Source: Paractinoplanes bogorensis
GTDB taxonomy: Bacteria; Actinomycetota; Actinomycetes; Mycobacteriales; Micromonosporaceae
Reading direction: 5' to 3'
Assembly: GCF_018829635.1 (NCBI RefSeq)
Contig: NZ_JAHKKG010000003.1
Span: 434,001-498,000, forward strand
Length of the DNA: 64,000 nt
The notes under the pieces were generated by a model that ran no database searches, was not told the DNA's origin, and was given only the letters and a program-made list of their open reading frames with translations. Shown here piece after piece: positions 32,014 through 40,836 of this stretch. Each line of letters begins with the position of its first letter. Position 1 is the first letter of the stretch. The position numbers and the translations under genes were made by a program.

Positions 32014-35000
32014 GTGACGGTCACGACTGACCTGCAACTGATCGACCTGCCCGCGATCGACCTGACGCTGGAAGCGCCCGAGGCGGTGTTCCGCTCCCCG
32101 TCAGCGCCGGTCCGCCGCACACTCGTCGACGTTCTGGACGCCACCGTCGAGGCCCACCCGACCGCTCGTGCGCTCGACGCCGGCGGCCGCGTGCTCACCT
32201 ACCGTGAGCTGGCCGACGAGGTCGAGGCGCTGCGGGTCGAGCTCACCGGGCACGGTATCGGGGCGGGCGACCGGGTCGGCATCCGGGTCCCGTCCGGCAC
32301 CGCCGACCTCTACCTGGCCATCCTCGGCGTGATCGCGGCCGGTGCCGCCTACGTCCCGGTCGACGCCGACGACCCCGACGAGCGGGCCGAGCTGGTCTTC
32401 GCCGAGGCCGCGGTCTGTGCCGTGATCAGCGCCGACGGCGTCACGATGCGCGGCGAGCCGGCTGGCCGCCCCGAACGTCCGACCCCGACCGACGACGCCT
32501 GGATCATCTTCACCTCCGGTTCCACCGGCACCCCCAAGGGTGTGGCCGTCTCGCACGGCTCGGCCGCCGCTTTCGTCGACGCCGAGGCCCAGCTCTTCCT
32601 GGCCGACGAGACCCCGCTCGGCCCGGACGACCGGGTGCTGGCCGGGCTGTCCGTGGCGTTCGACGCCTCCTGTGAAGAGATGTGGCTGGCCTGGCGCCAC
32701 GGGGCCTGCCTGGTGCCGGCCGCCCGGTCGCTGGTCCGCAGTGGCGTCGACCTCGGCCCGTGGCTGGCCGAGCAGCGCATCACCGTCGTCTCCACCGTGC
32801 CCACGCTGGCCGCCCTGTGGCCGGTCGAGGCGCTCGACGACGTGCGGCTGCTCATCTTCGGCGGCGAGGCCTGCCCGCCCGAGCTGGCCGAGCGGCTGGC
32901 CGTCGAGGGCCGCGAGGTCTGGAACACGTACGGGCCGACCGAGGCCACCGTCGTCGCCTGCGCGGCCCGGATGACCGGCGAGGGCCCGGTCCGGATCGGT
33001 CTGCCGCTGGCCGGCTGGGAGCTCGCCGTGGTCGACTCCACCGGCACCCCGGTCGCCATGGGCGAGACCGGCGAACTGGTCATCGGCGGGGTCGGCCTGG
33101 CCCGCTATCTGGACGCGGCCAAGGACGCCGAGAAGTTCGCGCCGCTGCCCTCGCTCGACTGGTCGCGCGCCTACCGCAGCGGCGACATCGTGCGCGCCGA
33201 GCCCGAGGGCCTGCTGTTCCTGGGTCGGGGCGACGAGCAGATCAAGCTGGGCGGCCGCCGGATCGAGCTGGGTGAGGTCGACGCGGCGCTGCAGGCCCTG
33301 CCCGGCGTGGCCGGTGCGGCCGCCGCCATCAAGAAGACCGCGGCCGGCAACCAGCTGCTGGTCGGCTATGTCGTGCCGCGCGAGGGCTACGACGCCGAGA
33401 CGGCCGCGCTGCGCATCCGTGAGCAGCTGCCCGCCGCGCTGGTCCCGCTGCTGGCCGAGGTCGACGAGCTGCCCACCCGGACGTCGGGCAAGGTCGACCG
33501 GGCCGCGCTGCCCTGGCCGCTGGCCTCGAAGCACGGCGGCGACGTCGAGCTGTCGGCGACCCAGGAGTGGCTGGCCGGCGGCTGGGAGGAGATCCTCGGC
33601 CTGCGTCCGACCGCCCCCGACGCCGACTTCTTCTCGCACGGCGGCAGCAGTCTCAACGCGGCCCAGCTGGTGGCCTGGATCCGCCGCGAGCACCCGCAGG
33701 TGTCGGTGGCCGACGTCTATCAGAACCCCCGGCTGTCGCAGATGGCCGCGAAGCTCGAGGCGCTGCTCGGCACGACCGCCGTGGTCCGCCGCGAGGTCGT
33801 GCCCACGCCGTTGCGCGCCGGCTTCGTCCAGGCCCTGATGATGCTGCCGATGCTGGCCCTGGTCGGCCTGCGCTGGCTCACCGTGCTGGCCGCGCTGGGC
33901 AACGTGCTCGCCCCGTGGGCCCCGCACGTCTCGTGGTGGTGGATCGCCGCGTCCTGGCTGGTGCTGTTCAGCCCGCCCGGCCGCATCGCGGTGGCCGCGG
34001 CCGGAGCCCGGCTGTTGCTGCGCGGCGTCCGCCCGGGCAAGTATCCGCGCGGCGGCGGCGTGCACCTGCGTCTGTGGGCGGCCGAGCGGCTGGCCGAGCT
34101 GACCGGTGCGACCACGGTGGCCGGCGCGGGCTGGATGATCACGTACGCGAAGCTTCTCGGTGCCCAGATCAGCCCCGACGTCGACCTGCACTCCGCGCCG
34201 CCGGTGACCGGCCTGCTCAAGGTCGGCCGGGGTGCCGCCATCGAGCCCGAGGTCGACCTGTCCGGCCACTGGGTCGACGGCGACATCGTCCGCGTCGGCA
34301 AGGTCCGGGTCGGCGCGGGCAGCCGGATCGGTTCCCGCAGCACGCTCATGCCCGGCGCCCGGGTGGCCAAGGGCGCCCGGGTCGACGCGGGCACCACGGT
34401 CACCGGCGCCGTGCGGGCCAAGCGCAAGACGGACGGCGTGGCCTGGCCCGAGGCTCGTCCGCCGCGCCGGTCCCGGCTCTGGGTGGCCGTGTACAGCGTG
34501 ACCGCCCAGTTGCTCGGCCTGATGCCGGTCGTGGCCGTGCTGCCCGCTCTGGCCCTGCTGGCCGGGCGCCCGACCGTCGCCTCGGCGCTGGTCATGGCGC
34601 CGCTGGCCGCCATCGCCTACTTCGTGACGTACGCGGTGCTCGTGCTGGCCGGTGTCCGACTGCTCAGTGTCGGGCTGCGGGCCGGTTTCCACCCCGTACG
34701 GGGAAGGGTGGCCTGGCAGGTCTGGACCACCGAGCGCCTGATGGGGATGGCCCGCATCGCCCTCTTCCCGATGTACGCGAGCCTGTTCACGCCGGTCTGG
34801 CTGCGCCTGCTCGGGGCCAAGATCGGCCGCGACGCCGAGGTGTCGACGGTGCTGGCCCTCCCGGCCATGACCACGGTCGACGACGGCGCGTTCCTGGCCG
34901 ACGACACCATGGTCGCGACCTACGAGCTGAGCCACGGCTGGCTGCGGGTGGCCCCGGCCCGGATCGGCAAGCAGGCCTTCCTCGGCAACTCGGGCATCGC

Positions 35001-35832
35001 CGCCCCCGGCCGCTCGGTGCCCAAGCGCGGCCTGATCGGCGTGCTCTCGTCGGCCCCGCGCAAGGCCAAGAAGGGCTCGTCGTGGATGGGCTCGCCGCCG
35101 ATGCCGCTGCGCCGCACGGTCGAGACGTCCGACGCCGCCCGCACCTACGCCCCGCCGCTGCGGCTCAAGCTGGCCCGGGCCGCGATCGAGCTGTGCCGCA
35201 TCGTCCCGGTCATGCTGGCCGGTGCGCTGGCCGTCCTCGTGCTGGGCGCGCTGGCCCTGGTCTGGGAGTCGTTCGGGGCGTGGGCGGCCGTGCTCGCCGC
35301 GGGTCCGGTGCTGTTCGGTGCCGCGATCGTCGCCGCGCTGACCGCCACCGCCGCCAAGTGGCTGCTGGTCGGCCGGTTCCGGGTCACCGAGCACGCCCTG
35401 TGGACGTCGTTCGTCTGGCGCAACGAGCTCGCCGACACGTTCGTCGAGGTCCTCGCGGCGCCCCAGCTGCTGCGCTTCGCCAGCGGTACGCCCCTGCTGA
35501 CCATGTGGCTGCGGACGCTCGGTGCGAAGATCGGCCGCGGTGTCTGGCTGGAGACCTTCTGGCTTCCCGAGTACGACCTCGTCCGGCTCGGGGCCGGTGC
35601 GACGGTCAACCGGGGGTGCGTTGTGCAGACCCACCTGTTCCATGATCGGATCATGGCCATGGACGAGGTGAAGTTGGACGCGGGCGCCACGCTCGGGCCG
35701 CACGGCATCGTGCTGCCCGGTGCGAGCATCGGGGCGCGCACCACGGTCGGACCGGGCTCGCTGGTCACCCGCGGCGATGCCGTGCCCGCCGACAGCCGGT
35801 GGATCGGCAACCCGATCGCGAACTGGACATGA
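32014..35832 (+). CDS. Pls/PosA-type membrane NRPS (A-T-membrane-LbH domains)
   Basis: A 1272-residue single-module synthetase with the architecture of ε-poly-lysine synthetase. The adenylation domain (about 25-500) has FTSGSTGTPKG (166-176), AFDASCEEMW, NTYGPTEATV, YRSGDIVR, GRGDEQIKLGGRRIELGEVD and TSGKVDRAALP. A carrier domain follows with HGGSSL, Ser546 being the phosphopantetheine site. Three membrane-helix pairs (about 606-660, 830-895, 1055-1115) alternate with three domains that carry left-handed beta-helix hexapeptide repeats, such as VGKVRVGAGSRIGSRSTLMP, the tandem C-domains of Pls. The GTG start lies 11 bp after AGGGAGAGGG. The stop overlaps the M1 peptidase start (ATGA). The product is probably a homopolymer or isopeptide of one amino acid; the substrate cannot be read by eye. 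Confidence 0.9.
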   Translation: MTVTTDLQLIDLPAIDLTLEAPEAVFRSPSAPVRRTLVDVLDATVEAHPTARALDAGGRVLTYRELADEVEALRVELTGHGIGAGDRVGIRVPSGTADLYLAILGVIAAGAAYVPVDADDPDERAELVFAEAAVCAVISADGVTMRGEPAGRPERPTPTDDAWIIFTSGSTGTPKGVAVSHGSAAAFVDAEAQLFLADETPLGPDDRVLAGLSVAFDASCEEMWLAWRHGACLVPAARSLVRSGVDLGPWLAEQRITVVSTVPTLAALWPVEALDDVRLLIFGGEACPPELAERLAVEGREVWNTYGPTEATVVACAARMTGEGPVRIGLPLAGWELAVVDSTGTPVAMGETGELVIGGVGLARYLDAAKDAEKFAPLPSLDWSRAYRSGDIVRAEPEGLLFLGRGDEQIKLGGRRIELGEVDAALQALPGVAGAAAAIKKTAAGNQLLVGYVVPREGYDAETAALRIREQLPAALVPLLAEVDELPTRTSGKVDRAALPWPLASKHGGDVELSATQEWLAGGWEEILGLRPTAPDADFFSHGGSSLNAAQLVAWIRREHPQVSVADVYQNPRLSQMAAKLEALLGTTAVVRREVVPTPLRAGFVQALMMLPMLALVGLRWLTVLAALGNVLAPWAPHVSWWWIAASWLVLFSPPGRIAVAAAGARLLLRGVRPGKYPRGGGVHLRLWAAERLAELTGATTVAGAGWMITYAKLLGAQISPDVDLHSAPPVTGLLKVGRGAAIEPEVDLSGHWVDGDIVRVGKVRVGAGSRIGSRSTLMPGARVAKGARVDAGTTVTGAVRAKRKTDGVAWPEARPPRRSRLWVAVYSVTAQLLGLMPVVAVLPALALLAGRPTVASALVMAPLAAIAYFVTYAVLVLAGVRLLSVGLRAGFHPVRGRVAWQVWTTERLMGMARIALFPMYASLFTPVWLRLLGAKIGRDAEVSTVLALPAMTTVDDGAFLADDTMVATYELSHGWLRVAPARIGKQAFLGNSGIAAPGRSVPKRGLIGVLSSAPRKAKKGSSWMGSPPMPLRRTVETSDAARTYAPPLRLKLARAAIELCRIVPVMLAGALAVLVLGALALVWESFGAWAAVLAAGPVLFGAAIVAALTATAAKWLLVGRFRVTEHALWTSFVWRNELADTFVEVLAAPQLLRFASGTPLLTMWLRTLGAKIGRGVWLETFWLPEYDLVRLGAGATVNRGCVVQTHLFHDRIMAMDEVKLDAGATLGPHGIVLPGASIGARTTVGPGSLVTRGDAVPADSRWIGNPIANWT

Positions 35833-37133
35833 CCCCACCCGGGGCCGACCATTCGACCGACTCGTACCTCCCACGGAACGGGAACGGCGGCTACCGGGTT
35901 CTGCACTACGACCTCGAGCTCGACTACCGGGTCGTGTCGAACCGCCTGGCCGGCCGCGCGAACATCACCGCGCAGGCCGGCCAGACCCTGTCCCGCTTCA
36001 GCCTCGACCTCGGCCAGTTCCGGGTGTCCGAGGTCCGCGTCGACGGGCGGCGGGCCACCTTCACCCACCGGGCCGGCAAACTCCGGATCAAACCCGAGAA
36101 GGCCATCCCGTACGGGGCCACGTTCAAGACCGAGGTCCGGTACGGCGGTACGCCCGTCCCGATCTCCGGTCCGTGGGGCGACATCGGGTGGGACGAGCTG
36201 ACCGACGGCGTTCTCGTGGCCAGCCAGCCCAACGGGGCGCCGTCCTGGTTCCCGTGCAACGACCGGCTCGAGAAGGCCACCTTCCTGGTCAAGCTCACCG
36301 CCGCCACGCCGTACACGGTGCTGGTGACCGGCGACCTCGTCGCGCGGCGGCGCGGGGCCGGGGCCACCACCTGGACGTACGAGCGGAACGAACCCACCGC
36401 GCCCTACCTGATGAGCGTCCAGATCGGACGGTACGAGCAGGTCGAGCTGGCCATGGGCGGGATCACCCAGCGGGCCGCCATCCCGCCCCGGCTGCGCACG
36501 GTGTTCCGGCACGACTTCGGCCGGCACGCGCAGATCATGAGCACCTTCGAGCGGCTGTTCGGGCCCTATCCGTTCCGTGAGTACGTCGTGGTGGTGGCCG
36601 ACGACGATCTCGACGACCCGGTCGAGGCGCAGGGCATGGCCGTGTTCGGCCGCAACCATCTCGACGGCCGGCGCACCCACGAGCGGCTGGTCGCGCACGA
36701 GCTGGCCCACCAGTGGTTCGGCAACAGCCTGACGGTCGCGGACTGGCGCCACATCTGGCTCAACGAGGGCTTCGCCACGTACGCGGAATGGTTGTGGTCC
36801 GAGGCCTCCGGCGGCCCGTCGGCGCGCGCCTGTGCGATCAACTGGCACGGCCGGCTGCGGGCCCAGCCCGCCCATCTCACCGTGGCCAACCCGGGGGTGG
36901 GCCGCATGTTCGACCCGGCGGTCTACAAGCGGGGCGCCCTCACGCTGCACGCCCTGCGCGACCGGATCGGCGACGAGCCGTTCTTCGGCCTGGTGCGCGC
37001 GTGGACCGGCGAGCACCGGCACAGCACGGTCACCGGCGGCCAGTTCCGGGCCGAGGCCCAGCGCTGGTCGGCCACCCCGCTGGACGACCTGTTCACCGCC
37101 TGGCTCGACCGGACGGCGCTGCCGCCGCTCTAG
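35829..37133 (+). CDS. M1-family metallopeptidase coupled to the NRPS
   Basis: A 434-residue zinc peptidase of the M1 (aminopeptidase N) clan, about half the length of a full aminopeptidase, having only the N-terminal beta-saddle and catalytic domain. The zinc motif HELAHQWFGN starts at His290 with the second ligand pair completed by Glu313 in NEGFATY, the exact HExxH-18-E spacing. The exopeptidase motif GAMEN is replaced by AQGMAVFG (267 on), so terminal-amine recognition is altered. No signal peptide is present. The ATG overlaps the NRPS stop by 4 bp, which suggests processing or degradation of the NRPS product, or self-protection from it (inference). Confidence 0.9.
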   Translation: MTPPGADHSTDSYLPRNGNGGYRVLHYDLELDYRVVSNRLAGRANITAQAGQTLSRFSLDLGQFRVSEVRVDGRRATFTHRAGKLRIKPEKAIPYGATFKTEVRYGGTPVPISGPWGDIGWDELTDGVLVASQPNGAPSWFPCNDRLEKATFLVKLTAATPYTVLVTGDLVARRRGAGATTWTYERNEPTAPYLMSVQIGRYEQVELAMGGITQRAAIPPRLRTVFRHDFGRHAQIMSTFERLFGPYPFREYVVVVADDDLDDPVEAQGMAVFGRNHLDGRRTHERLVAHELAHQWFGNSLTVADWRHIWLNEGFATYAEWLWSEASGGPSARACAINWHGRLRAQPAHLTVANPGVGRMFDPAVYKRGALTLHALRDRIGDEPFFGLVRAWTGEHRHSTVTGGQFRAEAQRWSATPLDDLFTAWLDRTALPPL

Positions 37134-37148
37134 GGCGCGTCTGGCGGA

Positions 37149-37613
37149 CTAGGCTTGGGCGACCCGGGCCAGCTGGGTCGTCACCAGGCCCCAGCCGTCG
37201 GCGAAGCCCATCTCCTCGTGGCGCTTGCGGGCGGCCGGGTCGCCGTGCCGCACCAGGATGCGGTAGTCGGTGCCGTCCGGGTGGTCGGCCAGGGTGATCT
37301 CCGCGGTCAGGGCCACCGGCTCGGGGTTCGACGGCCGCCAGTCGCCGTCGAGCGTGTTGGTGAAGACAATCCGCTCGAGCTCCTCGGCCACCAGGAAGAC
37401 CGACTGCAGGTGCGGAACGAATTCGACGCCGTCGTCGCTCATCCGGGTCACGATCGCACCGCCCGGCCGTACCTCGAGGCGGTCGACCCGGCACACCGCC
37501 GGGGCCGGGAGGAACCACCGGGCGAACCGGGCCGGGTCGGTCCAGGCGGCCCACACGGCGGCGCGCGGGGCGCGGATGACGCGTTCGAGGGTGAGGTCGA
37601 GATCGGGGTTCAC
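37149..37613 (-). CDS. AHSA1/SRPBCC-fold protein
   Basis: A 154-residue START-like protein of the AHSA1 (CalC-related) family: opening VIRAPRAAVWAAWTDPARFA, then RWFLPAP, a beta-sheet body, and the C-terminal helix EEMGFADGWGLVTTQLARV. These bind small hydrophobic ligands; the partner here is unknown. The start ATG overlaps the stop of the ArsR-type gene by 4 bp, the standard ArsR-SRPBCC pair of actinomycetes, in which the repressor controls both. Confidence 0.88.
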   Translation of the reverse strand: MNPDLDLTLERVIRAPRAAVWAAWTDPARFARWFLPAPAVCRVDRLEVRPGGAIVTRMSDDGVEFVPHLQSVFLVAEELERIVFTNTLDGDWRPSNPEPVALTAEITLADHPDGTDYRILVRHGDPAARKRHEEMGFADGWGLVTTQLARVAQA

Positions 37614-37936
37614 GGGTTCTCCTCCAGGAATTGTTCGAGGCGGTCGGTGCGCTGCGACCAGACGGTGTGCTGTTCGGCCAGCCAGTCCTCGACCACGGCG
37701 AGGCGCTCGCGGTTGAGCACGCAGGTGCGCACCCGGCCCGCCTTGGTGGTGCGGATCAGGCCGGCCGATTCGAGCGTGCGCACATGTTTCATGAACGAGG
37801 GCAGCGTCATCGGGAACGCGCTCGCCAGGTCGCCGACGCTGGCCGGCCCCGATCCGAGGCGCCGGACGACGCCACGCCGGGTCGGGTCGGCCAAGGCGAC
37901 GAACACGTCGTCGAGCTGCTCCGAATACTGTGCCAC
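37610..37936 (-). CDS. ArsR-family repressor
   Basis: A 108-residue winged-helix repressor. The core DVFVALADPTRRGVVRRLGS, then SVGDLASAFPMTLPSFMKHV and LESAGLIRTTKAGRVRTC is textbook for the ArsR subgroup that lacks metal-binding cysteines and is paired with AHSA1 proteins. I start at GTG 37936 rather than the earlier ATG 37960, because the latter lies inside a strong inverted repeat that looks like the operator. Ligand unknown; autoregulation is very likely. Confidence 0.87.
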   Translation of the reverse strand: MAQYSEQLDDVFVALADPTRRGVVRRLGSGPASVGDLASAFPMTLPSFMKHVRTLESAGLIRTTKAGRVRTCVLNRERLAVVEDWLAEQHTVWSQRTDRLEQFLEENP

Positions 37937-37940
37937 GCGG

Positions 37941-37985
37941 CTAAGTATTGCTCGCGTCAATACTTAGCGCAAGAGCTAAGTATTG
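37941..37985. promoter_or_regulatory. Operator array CTAAGTATTG x3 for the ArsR pair
   Basis: CTAAGTATTG (37941-37950) is followed after 7 bp by its exact inverse CAATACTTAG (37958-37967), and a third copy in direct orientation lies at 37976-37985. The AT-rich decamer stands out in this GC-rich DNA. The dyad ends 5 bp before the ArsR start codon, and the third copy contains the stop codon of the neighbouring diguanylate cyclase gene, so repressor bound there could also affect that transcript. Confidence 0.75.
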
Positions 37986-39451
37986 ACGACCACCCGGTCG
38001 CGGCCGCCCCGCTTGGCCGCGTACAGCGCCTGGTCGGCATCGTGGATCAGGGTGTCGGTGGCCGACGTGGAGGCCAGCCCGACCGAGACGGTCACCCGGT
38101 GATGGCGGCCGTCGCCGACCGGGATCGGCTGGTCGGCGACGCTGAGCCGGATGCGCTCGGCCACCCCGTACGCCTCCCCGGGGTCGCTCTGCGGCAGCAG
38201 GACGGCGAACTCCTCACCGCCGTAGCGGGCGACCAGGTCGCCTTCCCGCACCGCGCGGGCCAGTCGCCGGGCCACCTCGACCAGCACCCGGTCGCCCCCG
38301 TCGTGCCCGTACGTGTCGTTGACGAGCTTGAAGTGGTCGATGTCGAGCAGCAGCACGCTCAGCCCGTCCCCGCTCCGCTCGTGCCGGGCCGTCTCCGATT
38401 GCAGGGCCTGCACGAAGTAGCGCCGGCTGCGCAGCCCGGTCAGCTCGTCGGTGATGGCGGTCTGCCGGTGCGCGCCGACCAGGCCCGCCATCCGGCCCAG
38501 CACGAGCAGGATGACCACGATGCATGCGGTCGCGCCGACGACGATGTGCGGGGAATCGCCGCGATAGTGCTGCACGATCATGCTGATGGGCGCCAGAACG
38601 GCGGCCCCCGCGAGCAGCGCGAGGCGCCCCCACGTGGCGTCCGGGGTGACGGTGGCCGAGCGTTCCGCCATCCGGGGCAGGTCGGGGTGCAGCAGCGCCG
38701 CCGCGAACAGGAAACACCCGCACATCCAGATGGCGTCCAGGTAGTTGCCGGTGTGGTAGGTCCCGGCCAGCGCCTGGATGCTGTACGTGCAGTCCGCGTA
38801 GAGCAGGGTGCCCAGATAGCCGCCGATCAGCTTGAGCGGCAGCGTGCGCGGGCCGGCCCCGAGCATGAGCCGGGCGCCCACGGTGATCAGCATGAGGTCG
38901 CCGACCGGATAGGCGACGGCCACCGCCCACGAGAAATTGTCGGTCTGGATCCGTGCGGTCGGGACGATCACGAACTCGTACGTGAGGTAGGCGGCGCTGA
39001 CCGCGACGATGGCGGCGTCGATCACGCTGGCCAGGTCCCACCCGGGGGTGCGCCGGCGGATGACGACCAGGAACGCCCCGGCGATGAACGGGAAGAGCGC
39101 CAGGTAGAAGAAGTCGGCGATGCTCGGGTAGGGCGCCGAGCCCTCGAGCAGCGAGATCGTATAGAAGATCAGGTCGCCGGTGACCGAGGACAGCCCGCCC
39201 GCGGCCACCAGCAGCAGCATGGTCCGCAGGTGCGGGTACCGCCGCGCGGCGATCAGCGCGGTCACCCCGAGGGTGCCGTTGGCGCTGGCGTAGACGACCA
39301 CCGCGACGCCGTCCGACCACTGGCCCGGCAGCTGCAGGAGCCCGTAGTAGAGCAGCACGATGAGCGGCGCTACGCCGATGATCAGCCGCCAGGCCCTGGT
39401 CACCCTGTGATCGTCTCTTCTCAAGGGGGCGTTCAGGGCGGAAATCCGCAC
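37976..39451 (-). CDS. Membrane diguanylate cyclase (GGDEF)
   Basis: A 491-residue cyclase making the second messenger c-di-GMP. About nine hydrophobic helices fill residues 20-325 and probably form the sensor. The GGDEF domain starts at TDELTGLRSRRYFV; the active site is YGGEEFAVL and an RxxD inhibitory site (REGD) lies five residues before it, so product feedback is expected. Start is GTG 39451 (close GAGGTAG) or GTG 39403. It follows the ArsR operon on the same strand but its stop codon sits inside an operator half-site of that operon. There is no EAL domain. Confidence 0.9.
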   Translation of the reverse strand: MRISALNAPLRRDDHRVTRAWRLIIGVAPLIVLLYYGLLQLPGQWSDGVAVVVYASANGTLGVTALIAARRYPHLRTMLLLVAAGGLSSVTGDLIFYTISLLEGSAPYPSIADFFYLALFPFIAGAFLVVIRRRTPGWDLASVIDAAIVAVSAAYLTYEFVIVPTARIQTDNFSWAVAVAYPVGDLMLITVGARLMLGAGPRTLPLKLIGGYLGTLLYADCTYSIQALAGTYHTGNYLDAIWMCGCFLFAAALLHPDLPRMAERSATVTPDATWGRLALLAGAAVLAPISMIVQHYRGDSPHIVVGATACIVVILLVLGRMAGLVGAHRQTAITDELTGLRSRRYFVQALQSETARHERSGDGLSVLLLDIDHFKLVNDTYGHDGGDRVLVEVARRLARAVREGDLVARYGGEEFAVLLPQSDPGEAYGVAERIRLSVADQPIPVGDGRHHRVTVSVGLASTSATDTLIHDADQALYAAKRGGRDRVVVNT

Positions 39452-39507
39452 CTACCTCACGAAGGGCGGTGCTTGCTCCGGGGCCTCCGGGACGCCAGGG
39501 TGGCGGG

Positions 39508-39978
39508 ATGACAACGGACGAGCATCTGCGGCGCTGTGTGGAACTCGCGGCCGAGGCCCTCGAAGCCGGCGACCATCCGTTCGGCTCGCTGCTGACCGGC
39601 CCGGACGGGACCGTGCTGGCCGAGGACCGCAACCGCGAGGTCAGCGCGAACGACCCGACCGCCCACCCCGAGTTCGCGCTGGCGCAGTGGGCCGCGGCCA
39701 ACCTGACCGCCGGCGACCGTGCGGCCAGCATCGTCTACACCTCGGGCGAGCACTGCCCGATGTGCGCGGCCGCCCACGGCTGGGTCGGGCTCGGCCCGAT
39801 CGTCTACGCCGGATCGAGCACCCAGCTCGCCGCCTGGCGGGCCGGCTGGGGTCAGGAACCGTCGCCGGTCGCGGTGCTGCCGATCGAGCGGATCGTCCCC
39901 GGCCTGCACGTCACCGGCCCGGTCGCGCCGTTCGACGAGCAGATGCGCGTCCTGCACGAGCGGGCGGCGAAGCGATGA
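39508..39978 (+). CDS. Nucleoside/cytidine deaminase-family protein
   Basis: A 156-residue zinc deaminase of the CDA/TadA-like superfamily. His53-Pro-Glu55 and Cys83-x-x-Cys86 (HCPMC) form the zinc site and proton shuttle. The sequence around DHPFGSLLTGPDG and the tail after IVPGLHVTGP fit guanine- or nucleoside-type deaminases rather than tRNA deaminase. The substrate is not certain. The next gene overlaps by 4 bp (ATGA). Confidence 0.88.
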   Translation: MTTDEHLRRCVELAAEALEAGDHPFGSLLTGPDGTVLAEDRNREVSANDPTAHPEFALAQWAAANLTAGDRAASIVYTSGEHCPMCAAAHGWVGLGPIVYAGSSTQLAAWRAGWGQEPSPVAVLPIERIVPGLHVTGPVAPFDEQMRVLHERAAKR

Positions 39979-40373
39979 GCGGCGAGGTGAAGCAGATGCG
40001 GCTGATCGTCGAGGTCGAGGACTTCGACGCCGCGGTGGCCTACTTCCGCGACGTGCTGGGGCTGGGGGAGGAGGCGGCGTTCAGCGGCGACGGCGACGAG
40101 CGGGTGATGATCCTGCAGGCCGGCCGGGCCACCCTCGAACTGGCCAACCCGGCCCACCGCCGCTATGTCGACGAGGTCGAGGTCGGCCGCCCGGTCGCGC
40201 CGCGCTTCCGGATCGCGTTCGAGGTCGCCGACGCTTCCTCCGGTACTGCGGCTGCTGCGGCGGCGGGAGCCGAGATCGTCGCGCCGCCCACCGAGACGCC
40301 GTGGCGATCACTCAACTCCCGCCTGGAGGTGCCCGGCGACCTGCAGATCACCCTCTTCCAGGAGTTGTCCTAA
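39975..40373 (+). CDS. VOC/glyoxalase-fold protein
   Basis: A 132-residue vicinal-oxygen-chelate protein with two beta-alpha-beta-beta-beta units: LIVEVEDFDAAVAYFRDVLG and FRIAFEVADASSGTAAAAAA. Metal-type residues are partly present (Glu in EVED, Glu in LELANP). Such proteins are dioxygenases, glyoxalases or drug-binding proteins; none can be chosen here. It is coupled to the deaminase gene. Its TAA stop shares a CTAA tetranucleotide with the stop of the convergent gene. Confidence 0.85.
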   Translation: MSGEVKQMRLIVEVEDFDAAVAYFRDVLGLGEEAAFSGDGDERVMILQAGRATLELANPAHRRYVDEVEVGRPVAPRFRIAFEVADASSGTAAAAAAGAEIVAPPTETPWRSLNSRLEVPGDLQITLFQELS

Positions 40374-40771
40374 GCAGTGATCAGCCCGATCCCGGCTGCC
40401 ACCAGCCCGATGGTCAGGCAGGCCGCGCCCGCCCAGAGCAGCGCGATCAGGCCGTTGGGCTGTTTCGGGTCCTTGCCGGCCACCGACAGGAAGAACCCGG
40501 CCGGCATCAGGATCGCGGCGAACAGCACGCCCGACGAGAGGGCCGACCAGGGCTGACCGACGTCGTTGGCGTCGGTCAGGATCAGGACGAGCAGACCGAG
40601 GATGACCAGCACGCCGGCGTGCGCGTGCCCGGCCCGGAAGAACGAGGTCTGCAGCGCGTTGGCCGGAGCCTGACCGCGCACCACACGCAGCAGGAACGTG
40701 CCACCGTAGGCGATACCGACGACCGTCAGGAGCACGACCCCGGCGGTGATCCGATGAGCGTCATCGAGCAT
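40370..40771 (-). CDS. Small four-helix membrane protein
   Basis: A 133-residue membrane protein of unknown function with four hydrophobic helices (about 10-30, 50-70, 80-100, 110-130). The His-containing segment FFRAGHAHAGVLVILGLLVL is a notable feature: HAHAG near the start of helix 2 could bind heme or metal. Start ATG 40771 is by N-terminal plausibility. It stands alone between convergent and same-strand genes. Confidence 0.72.
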   Translation of the reverse strand: MLDDAHRITAGVVLLTVVGIAYGGTFLLRVVRGQAPANALQTSFFRAGHAHAGVLVILGLLVLILTDANDVGQPWSALSSGVLFAAILMPAGFFLSVAGKDPKQPNGLIALLWAGAACLTIGLVAAGIGLITA

Positions 40772-40836
40772 GCCTTCACTGTGGACCCGCCCCGCCCGGT
40801 CCACAACCTACGGCCCCGCCGTGCCGGCATTCGCCT

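Noticed and set aside
32101..35874. A minus-strand open frame of about 1250 codons opposite the NRPS gene
   Set aside because: It mirrors the codon periodicity of the NRPS gene, reads as repetitive Gly/Arg/Gln/His protein with no family motif, and has no ribosome site. It is a high-GC antisense shadow.
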